A stretch of 64,000 nt of DNA from Candidatus Omnitrophota bacterium (lineage in GTDB: Bacteria; Hinthialibacterota; Hinthialibacteria; Hinthialibacterales; Hinthialibacteraceae): positions 100,605 through 164,604 of the forward strand of contig JABLXU010000005.1 in assembly GCA_013177805.1 (NCBI GenBank), read 5' to 3'. Made by a program: the position numbers and the translations under genes. Positions 37,532 through 46,579 of this stretch are shown in pieces. The notes beneath the pieces were generated by a model, which was not told the DNA's origin, made no database searches, and saw only the letters and a list, made by a program, of their open reading frames with translations. Position 1 is the stretch's first letter; every line of letters starts with the position of its first letter.

Positions 37532-38127
37532 TGAATCCTTTCACCACACACACGGGAATCGTCGCCCCCCTGGATGCCCTCAATGTGGACACGGACCAGA
37601 TCATTCCCAAGCAGTTTCTGAAGCGCATCGAGCGCACCGGCTACGGGGATTTTCTGTTCTTCGATTGGCGGTATCTGGCCGACGGCAAGACGCCTAATCC
37701 GGAATTCGAGATGAATGCTCCGCGCTACCGGGGCGCGAGCATCCTGCTGACCAAGGACAACTTCGGCTGCGGCTCCTCGCGCGAGCATGCCCCCTGGGCG
37801 TTGCACGATTACGGCTTCCGCTGCATCCTGGCCAAGAGCTACGCGGATATCTTTTTCAACAATTGCTTCAACAACGGCATGCTGCCCCTCGTGCTGCCTT
37901 CCGAGACAATCGAAACGCTCTTTCTGGAAGTCCGGGCCAAGGAAGGATACCAACTGACCATTGACCTGCCCAACCAGAAGATCATCAAGCCCGATGGCGG
38001 CGCAATCGAGTTCAACATCGATCCCTTCAAGAAACATTGCCTGCTGAACGGTCTCGACCAGATCGGCCTGACCCTGATGCACGAAGATAAAATCACCGCG
38101 TACGAAAAGAAACGGGGGATCATTTAA
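37528..38127 (+). CDS. leuD: 3-isopropylmalate dehydratase small subunit
   Basis: A 199-residue protein with [15 protein letters not shown] and [20 protein letters not shown], the swivelling-domain signature of LeuD. It pairs with LeuC to form the dehydratase. The start overlaps the leuC stop (ATGATG), so the second ATG three bases later is also possible. A terminator follows the gene. Confidence 0.97.
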   Translation: MMNPFTTHTGIVAPLDALNVDTDQIIPKQFLKRIERTGYGDFLFFDWRYLADGKTPNPEFEMNAPRYRGASILLTKDNFGCGSSREHAPWALHDYGFRCILAKSYADIFFNNCFNNGMLPLVLPSETIETLFLEVRAKEGYQLTIDLPNQKIIKPDGGAIEFNIDPFKKHCLLNGLDQIGLTLMHEDKITAYEKKRGII

Positions 38128-38172
38128 GCCTCAGGGAAATTCAAGGATCACCCGCGGCCGCGATACCGTGGG

Positions 38173-38205
38173 AACGTCCGGTTCACCCCGGGCGTTTCTT
38201 TTTAT
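38173..38205 (+). terminator. Rho-independent terminator after leuCD
   Basis: A 9-bp stem (AACGTCCGG with CCGGGCGTT, one wobble pair), six-base loop, then TCTTTTTAT. Confidence 0.8.
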
Positions 38206-38269
38206 AACGATTTACCCGATCGCCGCACTTTCTCTGTGTTTTTTTCGCGATATGGGCATAGAGGGGGCC

Positions 38270-38350
38270 GCGAAACGATTCCCTCTCCCTCTGGGAGAGA
38301 GCATGGGTGTGGGTATTTTTCATTGGGGCCGGACTGGATGTCCGCCCTCA
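38270..38350 (+). repeat. REP-like element copy
   Basis: It begins GCGAAACGATTCCCTCTCCC, continues into a GGGAGAGAGC hairpin arm, then a GGTGTGGGTATTTTT block, and ends GGATGTCCGCCC. It shares its left end with the copies at 17381 and 62465 and its right end with those at 41862 and 42970. Confidence 0.8.
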
Positions 38351-38559
38351 ACCCTAAGTCATATGAAATCGATTTTATGGTATGCACATCCGTGGATGAT
38401 CCACACCAAATGAATCCCGATTATCCAGCCACATCATTTGCCCTATCCCGCTTCCATATCCCTACAGTAGGATGGAGGGGGCGGTGGCGCCACTCGCGTC
38501 TCCGGCCGGATTCCGACTACGCGGGCGCGGGTATTCCAATTGGTAACGGAGAGAGACAC

Positions 38560-39594
38560 ATGAACACGAAATCCAGCCTTCCACGCCGGAATTTCTTGAA
38601 ATCCACCAGCCTGGGCGTATCCATCGGGGCCCTGGCGTCCGTTCCGGCCAGTTCCACGGCGGCTCAATCCAGTTCGGCCCGGCCGCGGCGGGAAGTCTGG
38701 ATCGCCACGCTGGCCATGGACAATTACGAGGCGAAGACCTCCGAGGAATTGTGCGGCCATGTCCTGAATCGCATGCGGGAGACACTGGCCTGCCGTCCCG
38801 ATCTGATCTGCCTTCCCGAAACGTTCCCCTTCCACCGAGTGGTGGAGCGAAAATCCACCGCCGAACAGGCGGAGAGCCTGGAAGGTCCCATTGTAAAACG
38901 TTTCGCCGGATTCGCCCGCGAAAATCACTGTTGGGTGATCTGCCCCCTGCTGACGAAGGAGGAAGACCGGATTTACAATTCCGCCGTGGTGATCAACCGG
39001 AGGGGCGATGTAGCGGGGACTTACCACAAGATTCATCCCACGGTGGATGAGATCGAGAGCGGGGTCACCCCCGGGGCACTGGATCCCCCCGTGTTCCAGA
39101 CGGATTTCGGTGTCATCGGTATCCAGATCTGCTTCGATATCAATTGGCCGGAAGGATGGCGCCAGCTGCGGCAGGCAGGGGCGGAAATCATTTTCTGGCC
39201 GAGCGCGTTTCCCGGCGGCCGGATGTTAAACGCCATGGCTTGGCTTAACAAGACGTACATTGTCACCAGCACGCTGCCAGGGCCGTCGCGAATCATCGAT
39301 ATCACCGGCGATGACATGGGCACCAGCGGACGGTTCGAATCGTGGGTGTGCTGCCCGGTCAACCTGGAGAAGGCCTTCATCCACATTTGGCCTTATTTGA
39401 AAGAGATAGATGGTTTACGGGAAAAGTACGGCCAGGCGGTGCGGGTCACCAAAATGCACCAAGAGGATTGGGCCGTCATCGAAAGCGTTTCGCCCGATGT
39501 GCCGCTGATGGACGCGCTGCGGGAATTCAACATTCCCCTGCACGAGGAACACATCCGGCGGGCAGACGAAAAGCAAAACCAAGCCCGGCCATAA
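38560..39594 (+). CDS. Tat-exported carbon-nitrogen hydrolase (nitrilase superfamily)
   Basis: A 344-residue protein with a twin-arginine leader (LPRRNFLKSTSLGVSIGA). The nitrilase catalytic triad is visible: Glu87 in CLPETFPF, Lys157 in YHKIHP and Cys191 in GIQICFDINWPE. Members hydrolyse amides or carbamoyl groups; the substrate here is unknown. The ATG at 38560 follows GGAGAGAG and is preferred over the upstream frame, which runs through a repeat. It precedes an NCS1 transporter by about 500 bases, so a nitrogen-compound link is possible. Confidence 0.92.
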   Translation: MNTKSSLPRRNFLKSTSLGVSIGALASVPASSTAAQSSSARPRREVWIATLAMDNYEAKTSEELCGHVLNRMRETLACRPDLICLPETFPFHRVVERKSTAEQAESLEGPIVKRFAGFARENHCWVICPLLTKEEDRIYNSAVVINRRGDVAGTYHKIHPTVDEIESGVTPGALDPPVFQTDFGVIGIQICFDINWPEGWRQLRQAGAEIIFWPSAFPGGRMLNAMAWLNKTYIVTSTLPGPSRIIDITGDDMGTSGRFESWVCCPVNLEKAFIHIWPYLKEIDGLREKYGQAVRVTKMHQEDWAVIESVSPDVPLMDALREFNIPLHEEHIRRADEKQNQARP

Positions 39595-40111
39595 CTGCAT
39601 CCCGTTCCCCGGAATTGAACCACTGCCTCAATCCCCCTGATGCTGCCAATATCGCGATACGGTCGGGCCCCGCATTCCACCCAGTTATACCTCTTTCTTG
39701 TTCTGGGATATCGCGACACATTCGAGTATAAGCAGTCAAACTCTTGGTACAAACGCCCTTGTTACCGCATCCTTTTGGGGTTTTCTTCCTCTTAAGCTAA
39801 TCTTTTCGAGCTAATCCTTTACCTAGAAAACGCATTGACCAGGCCGCCATCAACATCCAAAACCTTCACTAATCTGGGATTATCTCTCACTTTCAAGTCT
39901 TTCCGTTAAAAAAACAAAAAATATACCCCTTTCTAGAAAAATTTCCCCCCTCCCTGCCCTGATTTTTCAGAGTAAAACAATTCTCTGTTGTTTTGTTCTT
40001 CTCCTCATCAAAAAAATCCAGAATTTGGTAAAGTGAAGTGATCCCGCCAGGATCATTGTGGCCAAAGCCTCTTGTGTTCAAAAATCTACTGATTCGGAAG
40101 GAAAGCAGACC
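39595..40111. other. Intergenic region with inverted repeat, no gene
   Basis: An AT-rich gap of about 520 bases upstream of the permease gene. It contains an inverted repeat at 40039-40055 and no coding frame with support. Confidence 0.45.
40039..40055. promoter_or_regulatory. Inverted repeat, possible operator for permease gene
   Basis: TGATCC-CGCCA-GGATCA, a perfect 6-bp inverted repeat 57 bases before the permease start. It could be a repressor site; no regulator gene is adjacent. Confidence 0.3.
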
Positions 40112-41467
40112 ATGAACAACTCCACCTATCCCCTGCCCGATTATTTACGTTCCGCCAAACCCAATCCCCAAGAAAACCGCGCGCCGTGGTACCTCAACAC
40201 CGCGCCCTCTTACGCCGGCATTTTTTTGTGGATTGCCTTCTACGACCAGTTGGCCAAGGGAACCCTTTCCGTGGGTGGCTTAGGCGCGGCCGTCATCGGG
40301 CTAATTGCCGGCGGCCTGATCGCGTTTCTGCTCTTCTATCTCGCTCCAGCGATGTGGGGCATGAAGACGGGCTATCCGCTCTATATCATCGGTACCTCGA
40401 CCTTCGGCGAAAAGGGCGGGTATTTTATTCCCGGACTTTTCATGGGCGTGCTGCAGGTCGGTTGGTACAGCGTGGGGACCTTTTTCGCTACCCAGTACAT
40501 GCTCAACACCCTTTACGGCCTTGAATCGGCGCCTGGGCCCATGCACCCAGTCTTCATTATCGCAGGCATTGTCTGGGGTTACGTGTTCGCGTATGTCGGG
40601 GTGAAAGGCATCCAATACGTCGCCAAAATCTCCTTGTTCTTCCCCATCGTGCCTCTCGTGATGCTGCTGTACGCCGCGTTTACCGGTTCGGGCAGCCTCT
40701 CCCAGTTCGATCTCACGAAGTTTGGAGTTGACACGCCGCAAACCGGCCTGGCCGTCCTCATGATGGTCCAGCTGGTGATCGGCTTCTTTGCCACGGCGGG
40801 CGCGGCAGGAGCTGATTTCGGCATGAATAACCGCCATAAGAACGACATCCTGTTGGGCGGGCTGGCAGGCGTCGCGTTGTCCATCTTTCTGTGCGGCCTG
40901 TTGCCCATGATCGCTATCGCCGGCATCATGGGCGCCAATCCGGAACTGGCGAAAGCGGACAACGCCTGGACTTTCAGCCAGGCGGTCGGGCAGATGGCAG
41001 GCGGCCGCCTCATGTTTTTGCTCTTCGCCATCGCGTCGATGGCCCCGGCCTGTTTCTGCTCGTTCATCATCGCCAATAGTTTTTCCACTATGATTCCCAG
41101 CATCTCGCGCATGGCCTGGACGATGGGGGGAGCGACCATCGGCATCATCCTGGCGGTCACCGGCGTGGCCCAAAACCTGCCACCATTCTTCACATTCATC
41201 GGCGCGTCGTTCGGCCCGGTGTGCGGCGCCATTGCGGCCGATTACCTGGTCTGCGGCGGCGTGTGGCCCGGCCCCCGGAAGGGGATCAACTGGGCGGGCT
41301 ACATCGCGGTCATCGTGGGATTCATCGTCGGCATTCTCCCCAACATTTCCGCCGTGAACATCGTCCCCGCCTCAGTGTATTCGTTCGTCGTGGGCTTCGC
41401 GCTGTATTTCCTGCTCTCCAAGGCGGGCCTCGAACCGGAAACCGTGCCCCTGGTCCGGGAGAACTAG
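40112..41467 (+). CDS. NCS1-family permease (purine/cytosine type)
   Basis: A 451-residue transporter with about twelve hydrophobic segments. The opening APWYLNTAPSYAGIFLWIAF is typical of NCS1 cytosine/purine/hydantoin permeases. Further helices include VMLLYAAFTGSG and the IADYLVCGGVWPGP-like ending (AADYLVCGGVWPGPRKGINW). The ATG at 40112 follows AAGGAAAG. It would import a nucleobase or related compound by proton or sodium symport. A terminator lies 70 bases downstream. Confidence 0.88.
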   Translation: MNNSTYPLPDYLRSAKPNPQENRAPWYLNTAPSYAGIFLWIAFYDQLAKGTLSVGGLGAAVIGLIAGGLIAFLLFYLAPAMWGMKTGYPLYIIGTSTFGEKGGYFIPGLFMGVLQVGWYSVGTFFATQYMLNTLYGLESAPGPMHPVFIIAGIVWGYVFAYVGVKGIQYVAKISLFFPIVPLVMLLYAAFTGSGSLSQFDLTKFGVDTPQTGLAVLMMVQLVIGFFATAGAAGADFGMNNRHKNDILLGGLAGVALSIFLCGLLPMIAIAGIMGANPELAKADNAWTFSQAVGQMAGGRLMFLLFAIASMAPACFCSFIIANSFSTMIPSISRMAWTMGGATIGIILAVTGVAQNLPPFFTFIGASFGPVCGAIAADYLVCGGVWPGPRKGINWAGYIAVIVGFIVGILPNISAVNIVPASVYSFVVGFALYFLLSKAGLEPETVPLVREN

Positions 41468-41536
41468 GCAAGGATTCCAGCGTTTTCTACAAAGATAGAA
41501 TACCATTCCCTCTCGAAATCAATCATGTCAACATGT

Positions 41537-41563
41537 GGGACCCGCGGGTCCCTCTTTATTTTT
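41537..41563 (+). terminator. Rho-independent terminator after permease
   Basis: GGGACCCGCGGGTCCC is a perfect 16-base palindrome followed by TCTTTATTTTT. Confidence 0.8.
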
Positions 41564-41791
41564 AGGGGGGATTTATTTCGCTTCCGGCGTCCATGTCTGA
41601 TTCCAGTGGACGGATTGGATTCCGAGGATTGAACCACGGATGACTTGGAAAAAGAGACGATTGGCACGGAGAAAAAAAGGGAGGGCGAACCTCCAGGTGA
41701 GCCGTGGACCGGTGGTATCTACTGGGGAACGAACGGTTCGGCGGGAGATTGGCCTCCCCGTAACAATTCATTGAAATGCAGATCTTTCTTG

Positions 41792-41847
41792 AGCGCTGAA
41801 AGCGCGTCATGAGCCTAGCTCAGGGCGTAAGCCCTGGGATGCTAGGT
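41792..41847 (+). repeat. Paired hairpins: GCGCT-GAA-AGCGC and CAGGGC-GTAA-GCCCTG
   Basis: The first stem is GCGCT/AGCGC with a GAA loop. The second is CAGGGC/GCCCTG with a GTAA loop, enclosed by CCTAG/CTAGG. The GNRA-like loop suggests a structured RNA or a mobile palindromic unit. Confidence 0.6.
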
Positions 41848-41861
41848 TCAGAAAGGAATAA

Positions 41862-41933
41862 TCCCCTCTCCCTCTGGGAGAGGGTCAGGGTGAGGGGATT
41901 TTTTAGGGGCGGACCTTGGTCTCCGCCCTCATC
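41862..41933 (+). repeat. REP-like element, complete copy
   Basis: Hairpin arms CCCTCTCCCTC and GAGAGGG around TGG, then TCAGGGTGAGGGGATTTTTT and AGGGGCGGACC...TCCGCCC. The second half can form its own GGGCGGA/TCCGCCC stem. The copy at 42970 is nearly identical. Confidence 0.85.
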
Positions 41934-42012
41934 CAGGAGCGAACGGAATCAAATTTTCTTCATCAGGTACGCATTTCCCGGATGATCCTCAAAAAGAAGG
42001 AAGGAACGATCC

Positions 42013-42777
42013 ATGACCCGGCCGGTTTTACGGATCAACAACCAGGGAGCCGCGGTGCGGGAATTGACCGCAATCTTGAAAGAGCGGGGGTATCTCGGCA
42101 CGGTCACCGATACGTTCGACCGTACCGTACGGGCGGCGGTCAAGGAATTCCAGTCCCGCCACGTCGATGAGCGCGGCCGCCCGTTGGTGGTGGACGGCGT
42201 GGTGGGGCCGTTGACCTGGTGGGCGCTCGATCACCCCGACAACAGCGCGATCCTGGCCCAGCCGGTGGCCCTGGACCTCACCGTGGTTCCACCGTCGGGT
42301 GGCAGTCCGCGAGGCCGGGCAGCGCTCGCCGTGGCCTTGGCCGAAATGCGGGCGGGCGCGAAGGAAATCGGCGCCAACAACAGCGGCCCCTGGGTGGAGA
42401 AATACCTCAACGGCATTCTTTCTCCGCCGGCCAACTGGTGCGCGGCGTTCGTCAGCTGGTGTTTCGCCCAACATCCCGAGGGGATCCCCTTCCGGTACAG
42501 CCTGGGAGCGCGCGACATCCGCGACCAGTTCCGCCGGAAAGGTTGGACCTACGAAGGGGACGGCAGCCACCAGCCCGAGCCAGGTGACATCATCGTCTGG
42601 TGGCGCGAACAACCGGACGGGTGGAAGGGTCACATCGGTTTCGTGCATCATCTGTCCGAGGGCGGCATCCTCTACACCATCGAGGGCAACAAAGGCGGCT
42701 TCCCCGCTCCGGTGCGGGCTTTTGATTACACCTTCAGCCAGATCGACCGCCTGCTGGGTTTCGGCCGCGCGCAGTAA
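42013..42777 (+). CDS. Peptidoglycan-binding plus CHAP-domain hydrolase without signal peptide
   Basis: A 254-residue protein. Residues about 8-72 form a PG_binding_1 domain (GAAVRELTAILKERGYL, DTFDRTVRAAVKEFQ, VDGVVGPLTWWAL). Residues about 100-250 form a CHAP-type amidase/endopeptidase with the nucleophile in ANWCAAFVSWCF and the histidine in HIGFVHHL. The order resembles phage endolysins and some autolysins. No signal peptide or membrane segment is present, and no phage genes surround it. GAAGGAAGGA precedes the ATG. REP-like elements flank it on both sides. Confidence 0.87.
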   Translation: MTRPVLRINNQGAAVRELTAILKERGYLGTVTDTFDRTVRAAVKEFQSRHVDERGRPLVVDGVVGPLTWWALDHPDNSAILAQPVALDLTVVPPSGGSPRGRAALAVALAEMRAGAKEIGANNSGPWVEKYLNGILSPPANWCAAFVSWCFAQHPEGIPFRYSLGARDIRDQFRRKGWTYEGDGSHQPEPGDIIVWWREQPDGWKGHIGFVHHLSEGGILYTIEGNKGGFPAPVRAFDYTFSQIDRLLGFGRAQ

Positions 42778-43104
42778 CTCAATAATCGCCGATTCATTCT
42801 TCTTCCTGCCTTTTTAATCCGTTTTCCTTAAATTTCATCCCGATTCACTTTTCCCTCGTACGAGTCGTATGGTATTCTTTTTCCTGTTACCGATTGCGAA
42901 TCAGCAGATATGTTGAGTCAAAAACGGGAGTACGATGACCGAACACCCAGCAAAGTGGATGCGAGCAAAGCCCCTCTCCCTCTGGGAGAGGGCCAGGGTG
43001 AGGGGATTTTTAGGGGTGGACCTAAGTGTCCGCCCAGATAACGATTTTCCCGGAAGAAACAGATACACACACCGCGATCCTGAATTATCAATAGGAAAAA
43101 TACG
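42778..43104. other. Intergenic region with REP-like element
   Basis: It holds the REP-like copy at 42970-43034 and otherwise AT-rich sequence with no gene. No clear terminator follows the CHAP gene apart from the repeat hairpin itself. Confidence 0.5.
42970..43034 (+). repeat. REP-like element, complete copy
   Basis: Same order of blocks as 41862: CCCCTCTCCCTCTGGGAGAG, then CAGGGTGAGGGGATTTTTAG, then GGGTGGACC...TCCGCCC. It lies 70 bases before the DUF1080-ThuA gene. Confidence 0.85.
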
Positions 43105-44625
43105 ATGAAACTCCCGCTTCATACCACTCGTTTCAAACGAATTCCACTCCTTCCCACTGTTCTCGCCATATGCCTGTTTGGATTCGCGCTTCCTCTCATC
43201 GCGGCGGCGAGTGAAGAGGGATTCAAGCCGATCTTCAACGGAAAAGACCTCAGCGGCTGGGACGGCGATCCCGTGTTCTGGTCGGTCGAGGACGGGGCCA
43301 TCACCGGGCGTACCACAGCGGAGAATCCCGCCAAGGAGAACACCTTTTTGATCTGGCGTGACGGCCTGGTCGACGATTTCGAGCTGCGCCTCTCGTACCG
43401 GATCGTCAACGGCAACTCCGGCATCCAGTACCGCAGCCGGGAATTAGGCCGCTGGAGCGTGGGCGGCTACCAGGCCGATATCGAAACCGGCCCCCAATGG
43501 ACCGGCGCGCTGTACGATGAGCACGGCCGCGGCCCTCTCGCCACGCGCGGCCAAAAAACCGTGATTGCCGAAAACGGAGAGAAACAGACAGAGCAAGTCA
43601 ACGATCCCGCCGCGCTGCTCGCCAAGGTCCGTCCGGGCGATTGGAACGAATACGTCATCTCCGCCCGCGGGCCCCATATGATCCACGCGATTAACGGGCA
43701 GGTCATGTCGGAGACGATTGACAACGAGACCGCCAAGAGCGGCCGGTCGGGCATCCTCGCCCTGCAGATCCACACCGGCCCCCCCATGACCGTCCAGTTC
43801 AAGGACATCCGCCTCAAACGCTTTCCCTTGGGTGACAAGAAGAAAATCGTCCTGGTGGCTGGCAAAAAAAGCCACGGCCATGGTACCCACGAGCATAATG
43901 GTGGCGTTTTACTGCTGAAACACTGCTTGGACCCGTTCCCTGAAGTGCTGGCGGTCACGTACCTGGACGGCTGGCCGGCCGATCCCACCGCCTTCGACAA
44001 CGCCGACAGCCTGCTGTTCTTCATGGACGGCGGGGGCGGCAATCCCATGATCCAGGACAACCGCCTGGCGATTCTGAGTGAACGGATGAAGGCAGGCGCG
44101 GGCCTGGTGGTGTTGCATTACGCCGTCGAAGTGCCGAAGGAGCGGGGCGGGGCGGAGTTTCTCGACTGGATCGGCGGCTATTATGAGCGGCCCTACTCCA
44201 CTAATCCGATATGGACCGCCGAGTTCAAGAGCCTTCCCGAACATCCCATCACCCGCGGAGTACAGCCGTTCACCATTGAGGACGAATGGTATTTCAATAT
44301 GCGTTTCCGGCCGGGCATGGAGGGTGTCACGCCGATTCTCTCCGCCATCCCACCCGATAATGTGCGCGGGACCGAAGCGGCTAAGGCGCATCCCGGGCGG
44401 TCCGAAATCGTGGCCTGGTGCGTGGAACGCCCGGACGGTGGCCGGGGTTTCGGCTTCACCGGCGGACATTTTCACAAGAATTGGGGCAATGACAACTACC
44501 GCACGATCATACTGAACGCGATCTTCTGGACCGCGAAACTGGAAGTGCCCGAAGGCGGCGTGCCGTCGCAGGTCACTTCCGAGCTGCTGGAGAATCTTTT
44601 AGAGAATATACGGAGAATTCAATAG
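43105..44625 (+). CDS. Secreted DUF1080-ThuA fusion protein
   Basis: A 506-residue exported protein. A signal peptide (LPTVLAICLFGFALPLIAAA) is followed by a DUF1080 jelly roll at about residues 40-235: FKPIFNGKDLSGWDG, VNGNSGIQYRSRE, LALQIHTGPPMTVQFKDIRL. Residues about 250-490 form a ThuA-like domain: KIVLVAGKKSHGHGTHEHN, LLFFMDGGGGNP, GLVVLHYAVEVP and GRSEIVAWCVERPDGGRGFG. DUF1080 domains are linked to 3-ketoglycoside cleavage, and ThuA-type proteins to 3-keto-trehalose metabolism. The fusion suggests one exported protein for 3-keto sugars. A sugar epimerase gene follows about 95 bases later. Confidence 0.88.
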   Translation: MKLPLHTTRFKRIPLLPTVLAICLFGFALPLIAAASEEGFKPIFNGKDLSGWDGDPVFWSVEDGAITGRTTAENPAKENTFLIWRDGLVDDFELRLSYRIVNGNSGIQYRSRELGRWSVGGYQADIETGPQWTGALYDEHGRGPLATRGQKTVIAENGEKQTEQVNDPAALLAKVRPGDWNEYVISARGPHMIHAINGQVMSETIDNETAKSGRSGILALQIHTGPPMTVQFKDIRLKRFPLGDKKKIVLVAGKKSHGHGTHEHNGGVLLLKHCLDPFPEVLAVTYLDGWPADPTAFDNADSLLFFMDGGGGNPMIQDNRLAILSERMKAGAGLVVLHYAVEVPKERGGAEFLDWIGGYYERPYSTNPIWTAEFKSLPEHPITRGVQPFTIEDEWYFNMRFRPGMEGVTPILSAIPPDNVRGTEAAKAHPGRSEIVAWCVERPDGGRGFGFTGGHFHKNWGNDNYRTIILNAIFWTAKLEVPEGGVPSQVTSELLENLLENIRRIQ

Positions 44626-44719
44626 GCAACTTAGGTTAAGCATCGCAAAACCTGCATTATAACGACACAAAAGCCATTCAATCATTCATCAATCACTCCA
44701 TGGGGAGGGTAAAAACACC

Positions 44720-45577
44720 ATGAAAATCGGAATGAATCTGCTGCTGTGGGAAGGAAGTATTACGGAAAAGCATGTCGGTGTGTTAGAGGACCTGGCAGCG
44801 ATGGGGTACGACGGGGTCGAGTTTCCCCTCTTCGCCTTCAGCCGGGCGCAACAGACACAATGCAAGAAATTGCGCGGCCATCTCGACCGGCTTAAGCTGT
44901 CTTGCTCGGTGGTCACTTGTGTCCCTAACGAAGCCAATCCAATTAGCGAGGATCCCGCCATCCGCAAGGCGGGCCTCGAATTTCTGAAGAAGGCCATCGC
45001 CACCGCCGAAATCTTGGGATCGAACATCGTCGCCGGGCCGTTCACCTCGCCGGTCGGCCGCCTGGTGGGGCGCCGCCGGACAGAAGACGAATGGAAATGG
45101 GGAGTGGAGGTCATGCGCAAGGCCGCCGCGGCGGCGGACAAGGCAGGCGTTACCCTGGCCCTCGAAGCCATCAACCGCTTCGAGACCTATTTCATCAACA
45201 CCATGGCCGACGCGTATCAGTTCGCCAAGGAGGTCGATCATCCCCGCTTCGGCGTCATGTTCGATACCTTCCACGCCAACATCGAGGAAGAGAACATCCC
45301 CAAGGCCATGATGACCGCCGCGGAGAAGATCGTCCACGTCCACATTTCCGAAAACCACCGCGGCATCCCCGGGGCGGGCCATATCCGCTTCGAGGAAGTG
45401 TTCAAGGTTCTCAAGAAGATCAACTACGACGGCTGGCTGACCATCGAGGCCTTCGGCAGCGCCCTGCCCGAACTGGCGGCCGCCACCTGCATCTGGCGCG
45501 ACCTCTTCGGCGACAACCTCGAAGTCGCCAAGAAAGGCCTGGCGTTCATCCAGAAGCAATGGCAAAAGGCGAAATAA
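44720..45577 (+). CDS. Sugar 3-epimerase/isomerase, tagatose 3-epimerase-like
   Basis: A 285-residue TIM-barrel of the xylose-isomerase-like superfamily, opening MKIGMNLLLWEGSI. The metal and catalytic residues of D-tagatose/psicose 3-epimerases can be matched: Glu149 (LALEAINRFE), Asp182 (MFDTFHANIEE), His208 (VHVHISENHRG) and Glu243 (LTIEAFGS). It should epimerise or isomerise a keto sugar in the cytoplasm. Its position after the DUF1080-ThuA gene fits a 3-keto-sugar pathway. Confidence 0.9.
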   Translation: MKIGMNLLLWEGSITEKHVGVLEDLAAMGYDGVEFPLFAFSRAQQTQCKKLRGHLDRLKLSCSVVTCVPNEANPISEDPAIRKAGLEFLKKAIATAEILGSNIVAGPFTSPVGRLVGRRRTEDEWKWGVEVMRKAAAAADKAGVTLALEAINRFETYFINTMADAYQFAKEVDHPRFGVMFDTFHANIEEENIPKAMMTAAEKIVHVHISENHRGIPGAGHIRFEEVFKVLKKINYDGWLTIEAFGSALPELAAATCIWRDLFGDNLEVAKKGLAFIQKQWQKAK

Positions 45578-45647
45578 GACGGATTAACGCGAGGAATGGA
45601 GTTTTTAAAATCGCTACTCCATACTTGATCAGTTCCGGTCTATTACC

Positions 45648-46358
45648 TCAGGCTGTGGGATTCGTCCCATAGATATCCATGTCGCGGATCATCGTCCGTC
45701 CCGGCAACGCCGCCAGATGGACGATGGTCCGCGCCAGGTCGGCCGCGTGGAGATGCAAACCCGCCCCGTATTCCGGCCCGGCGTCTTTCCCGGTATCCAC
45801 ACTGCTGGGATTGAGCACCATCACCCGAATATTGTATTTCCGCACTTCATACATCAACGCCTGGGCGAAGCCTTGTAAGCCGAATTTGCTGGCATTGTAG
45901 GCCGATGTCTCGGGATCCCCTTTCTTCCCGCTCATCGAGCTGATCATAAAAATATCCGCCCGGTTTTTTTTAATCATCGCCGGTAAAAAAGCCTGCGTTA
46001 CCAGGAACACACCGGTCAGGTTGGTCTCGATGACTTCATTCCACATTTCCAAAGGCATGTCCACTACCGCCGCGCTACGAAACACGCCCGCGTTGTTCAC
46101 CAGAATGTCGGGTACCCCCAGCTCGGCCTGCACGTATTTGGCCATATCGATAATCTCGGGTGGTTTCCGTTGATCACAGACGAAGGGCGTGCAACGCTCC
46201 CCGATCTTCCCGGCGGCTTCCTTCAGGGTGTCGGGATTACGGCCGGTGATGGCTACCACCGCTCCCGCCTCATGCAACGCCTGGGCAATGTGGAATCCGA
46301 TTCCCCGGCTGCCCCCGGTCACCACCGCGATTTTCTTCTGCAAATCCTTGATCTCCAT
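45648..46358 (-). CDS. Short-chain dehydrogenase/reductase
   Basis: A 236-residue classical SDR with the cofactor motif TGGSRGIG (residues 14-21), NNAGVF, the active-site serine in ISSMSGKKG and YNASK. It reduces or oxidises an unknown carbonyl or alcohol. The ATG at 46358 has AGGTGAT upstream; the GTG at 46367 is an alternative. It is convergent to the epimerase gene and may belong to the same sugar pathway, an inference only. Confidence 0.92.
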   Translation of the reverse strand: MEIKDLQKKIAVVTGGSRGIGFHIAQALHEAGAVVAITGRNPDTLKEAAGKIGERCTPFVCDQRKPPEIIDMAKYVQAELGVPDILVNNAGVFRSAAVVDMPLEMWNEVIETNLTGVFLVTQAFLPAMIKKNRADIFMISSMSGKKGDPETSAYNASKFGLQGFAQALMYEVRKYNIRVMVLNPSSVDTGKDAGPEYGAGLHLHAADLARTIVHLAALPGRTMIRDMDIYGTNPTA

Positions 46359-46579
46359 GGCTATCACCTATTCCTGGTACCTGCCCTTTTCGTCGAAAAT
46401 CGATCTTATTCCCTAACTCAAGACATTTTCTGACGTGTATTTTATGGTTGATTCTCTTGGAATTATCAAGGTGCCCCGCCAGCAAGGCTGGAATATACTT
46501 GAATTTGTGGATACTGTTCCTCAAATGTAATTCAATTCCAACGTGCACCCCGGGATGTGCGTTCATCCCTACCTGGATA

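Larger units (their letters stand above)
38128..38559. other. Intergenic region with terminator and REP-like element
   Basis: After leuD the gap contains a terminator (38173-38205) and a REP-like copy (38270-38350). The rest shows no gene; the reading frame reaching upstream of 38560 passes through the repeat and has no supporting features. Confidence 0.55.
41468..42012. other. Intergenic region rich in palindromes, no gene
   Basis: It contains the permease terminator (41537-41563), two small hairpins (41792-41804 and 41813-41847) and a REP-like copy (41862-41933). No coding sequence is supported. Confidence 0.55.

Noticed and set aside
42013..42777. Prophage remnant
   Set aside because: Only the lysin-like gene is present; no other phage gene is nearby.
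41862..43034. CRISPR-like pair of repeats
   Set aside because: The two copies are about 1.1 kb apart with a gene between them; no regular spacers and no cas genes.
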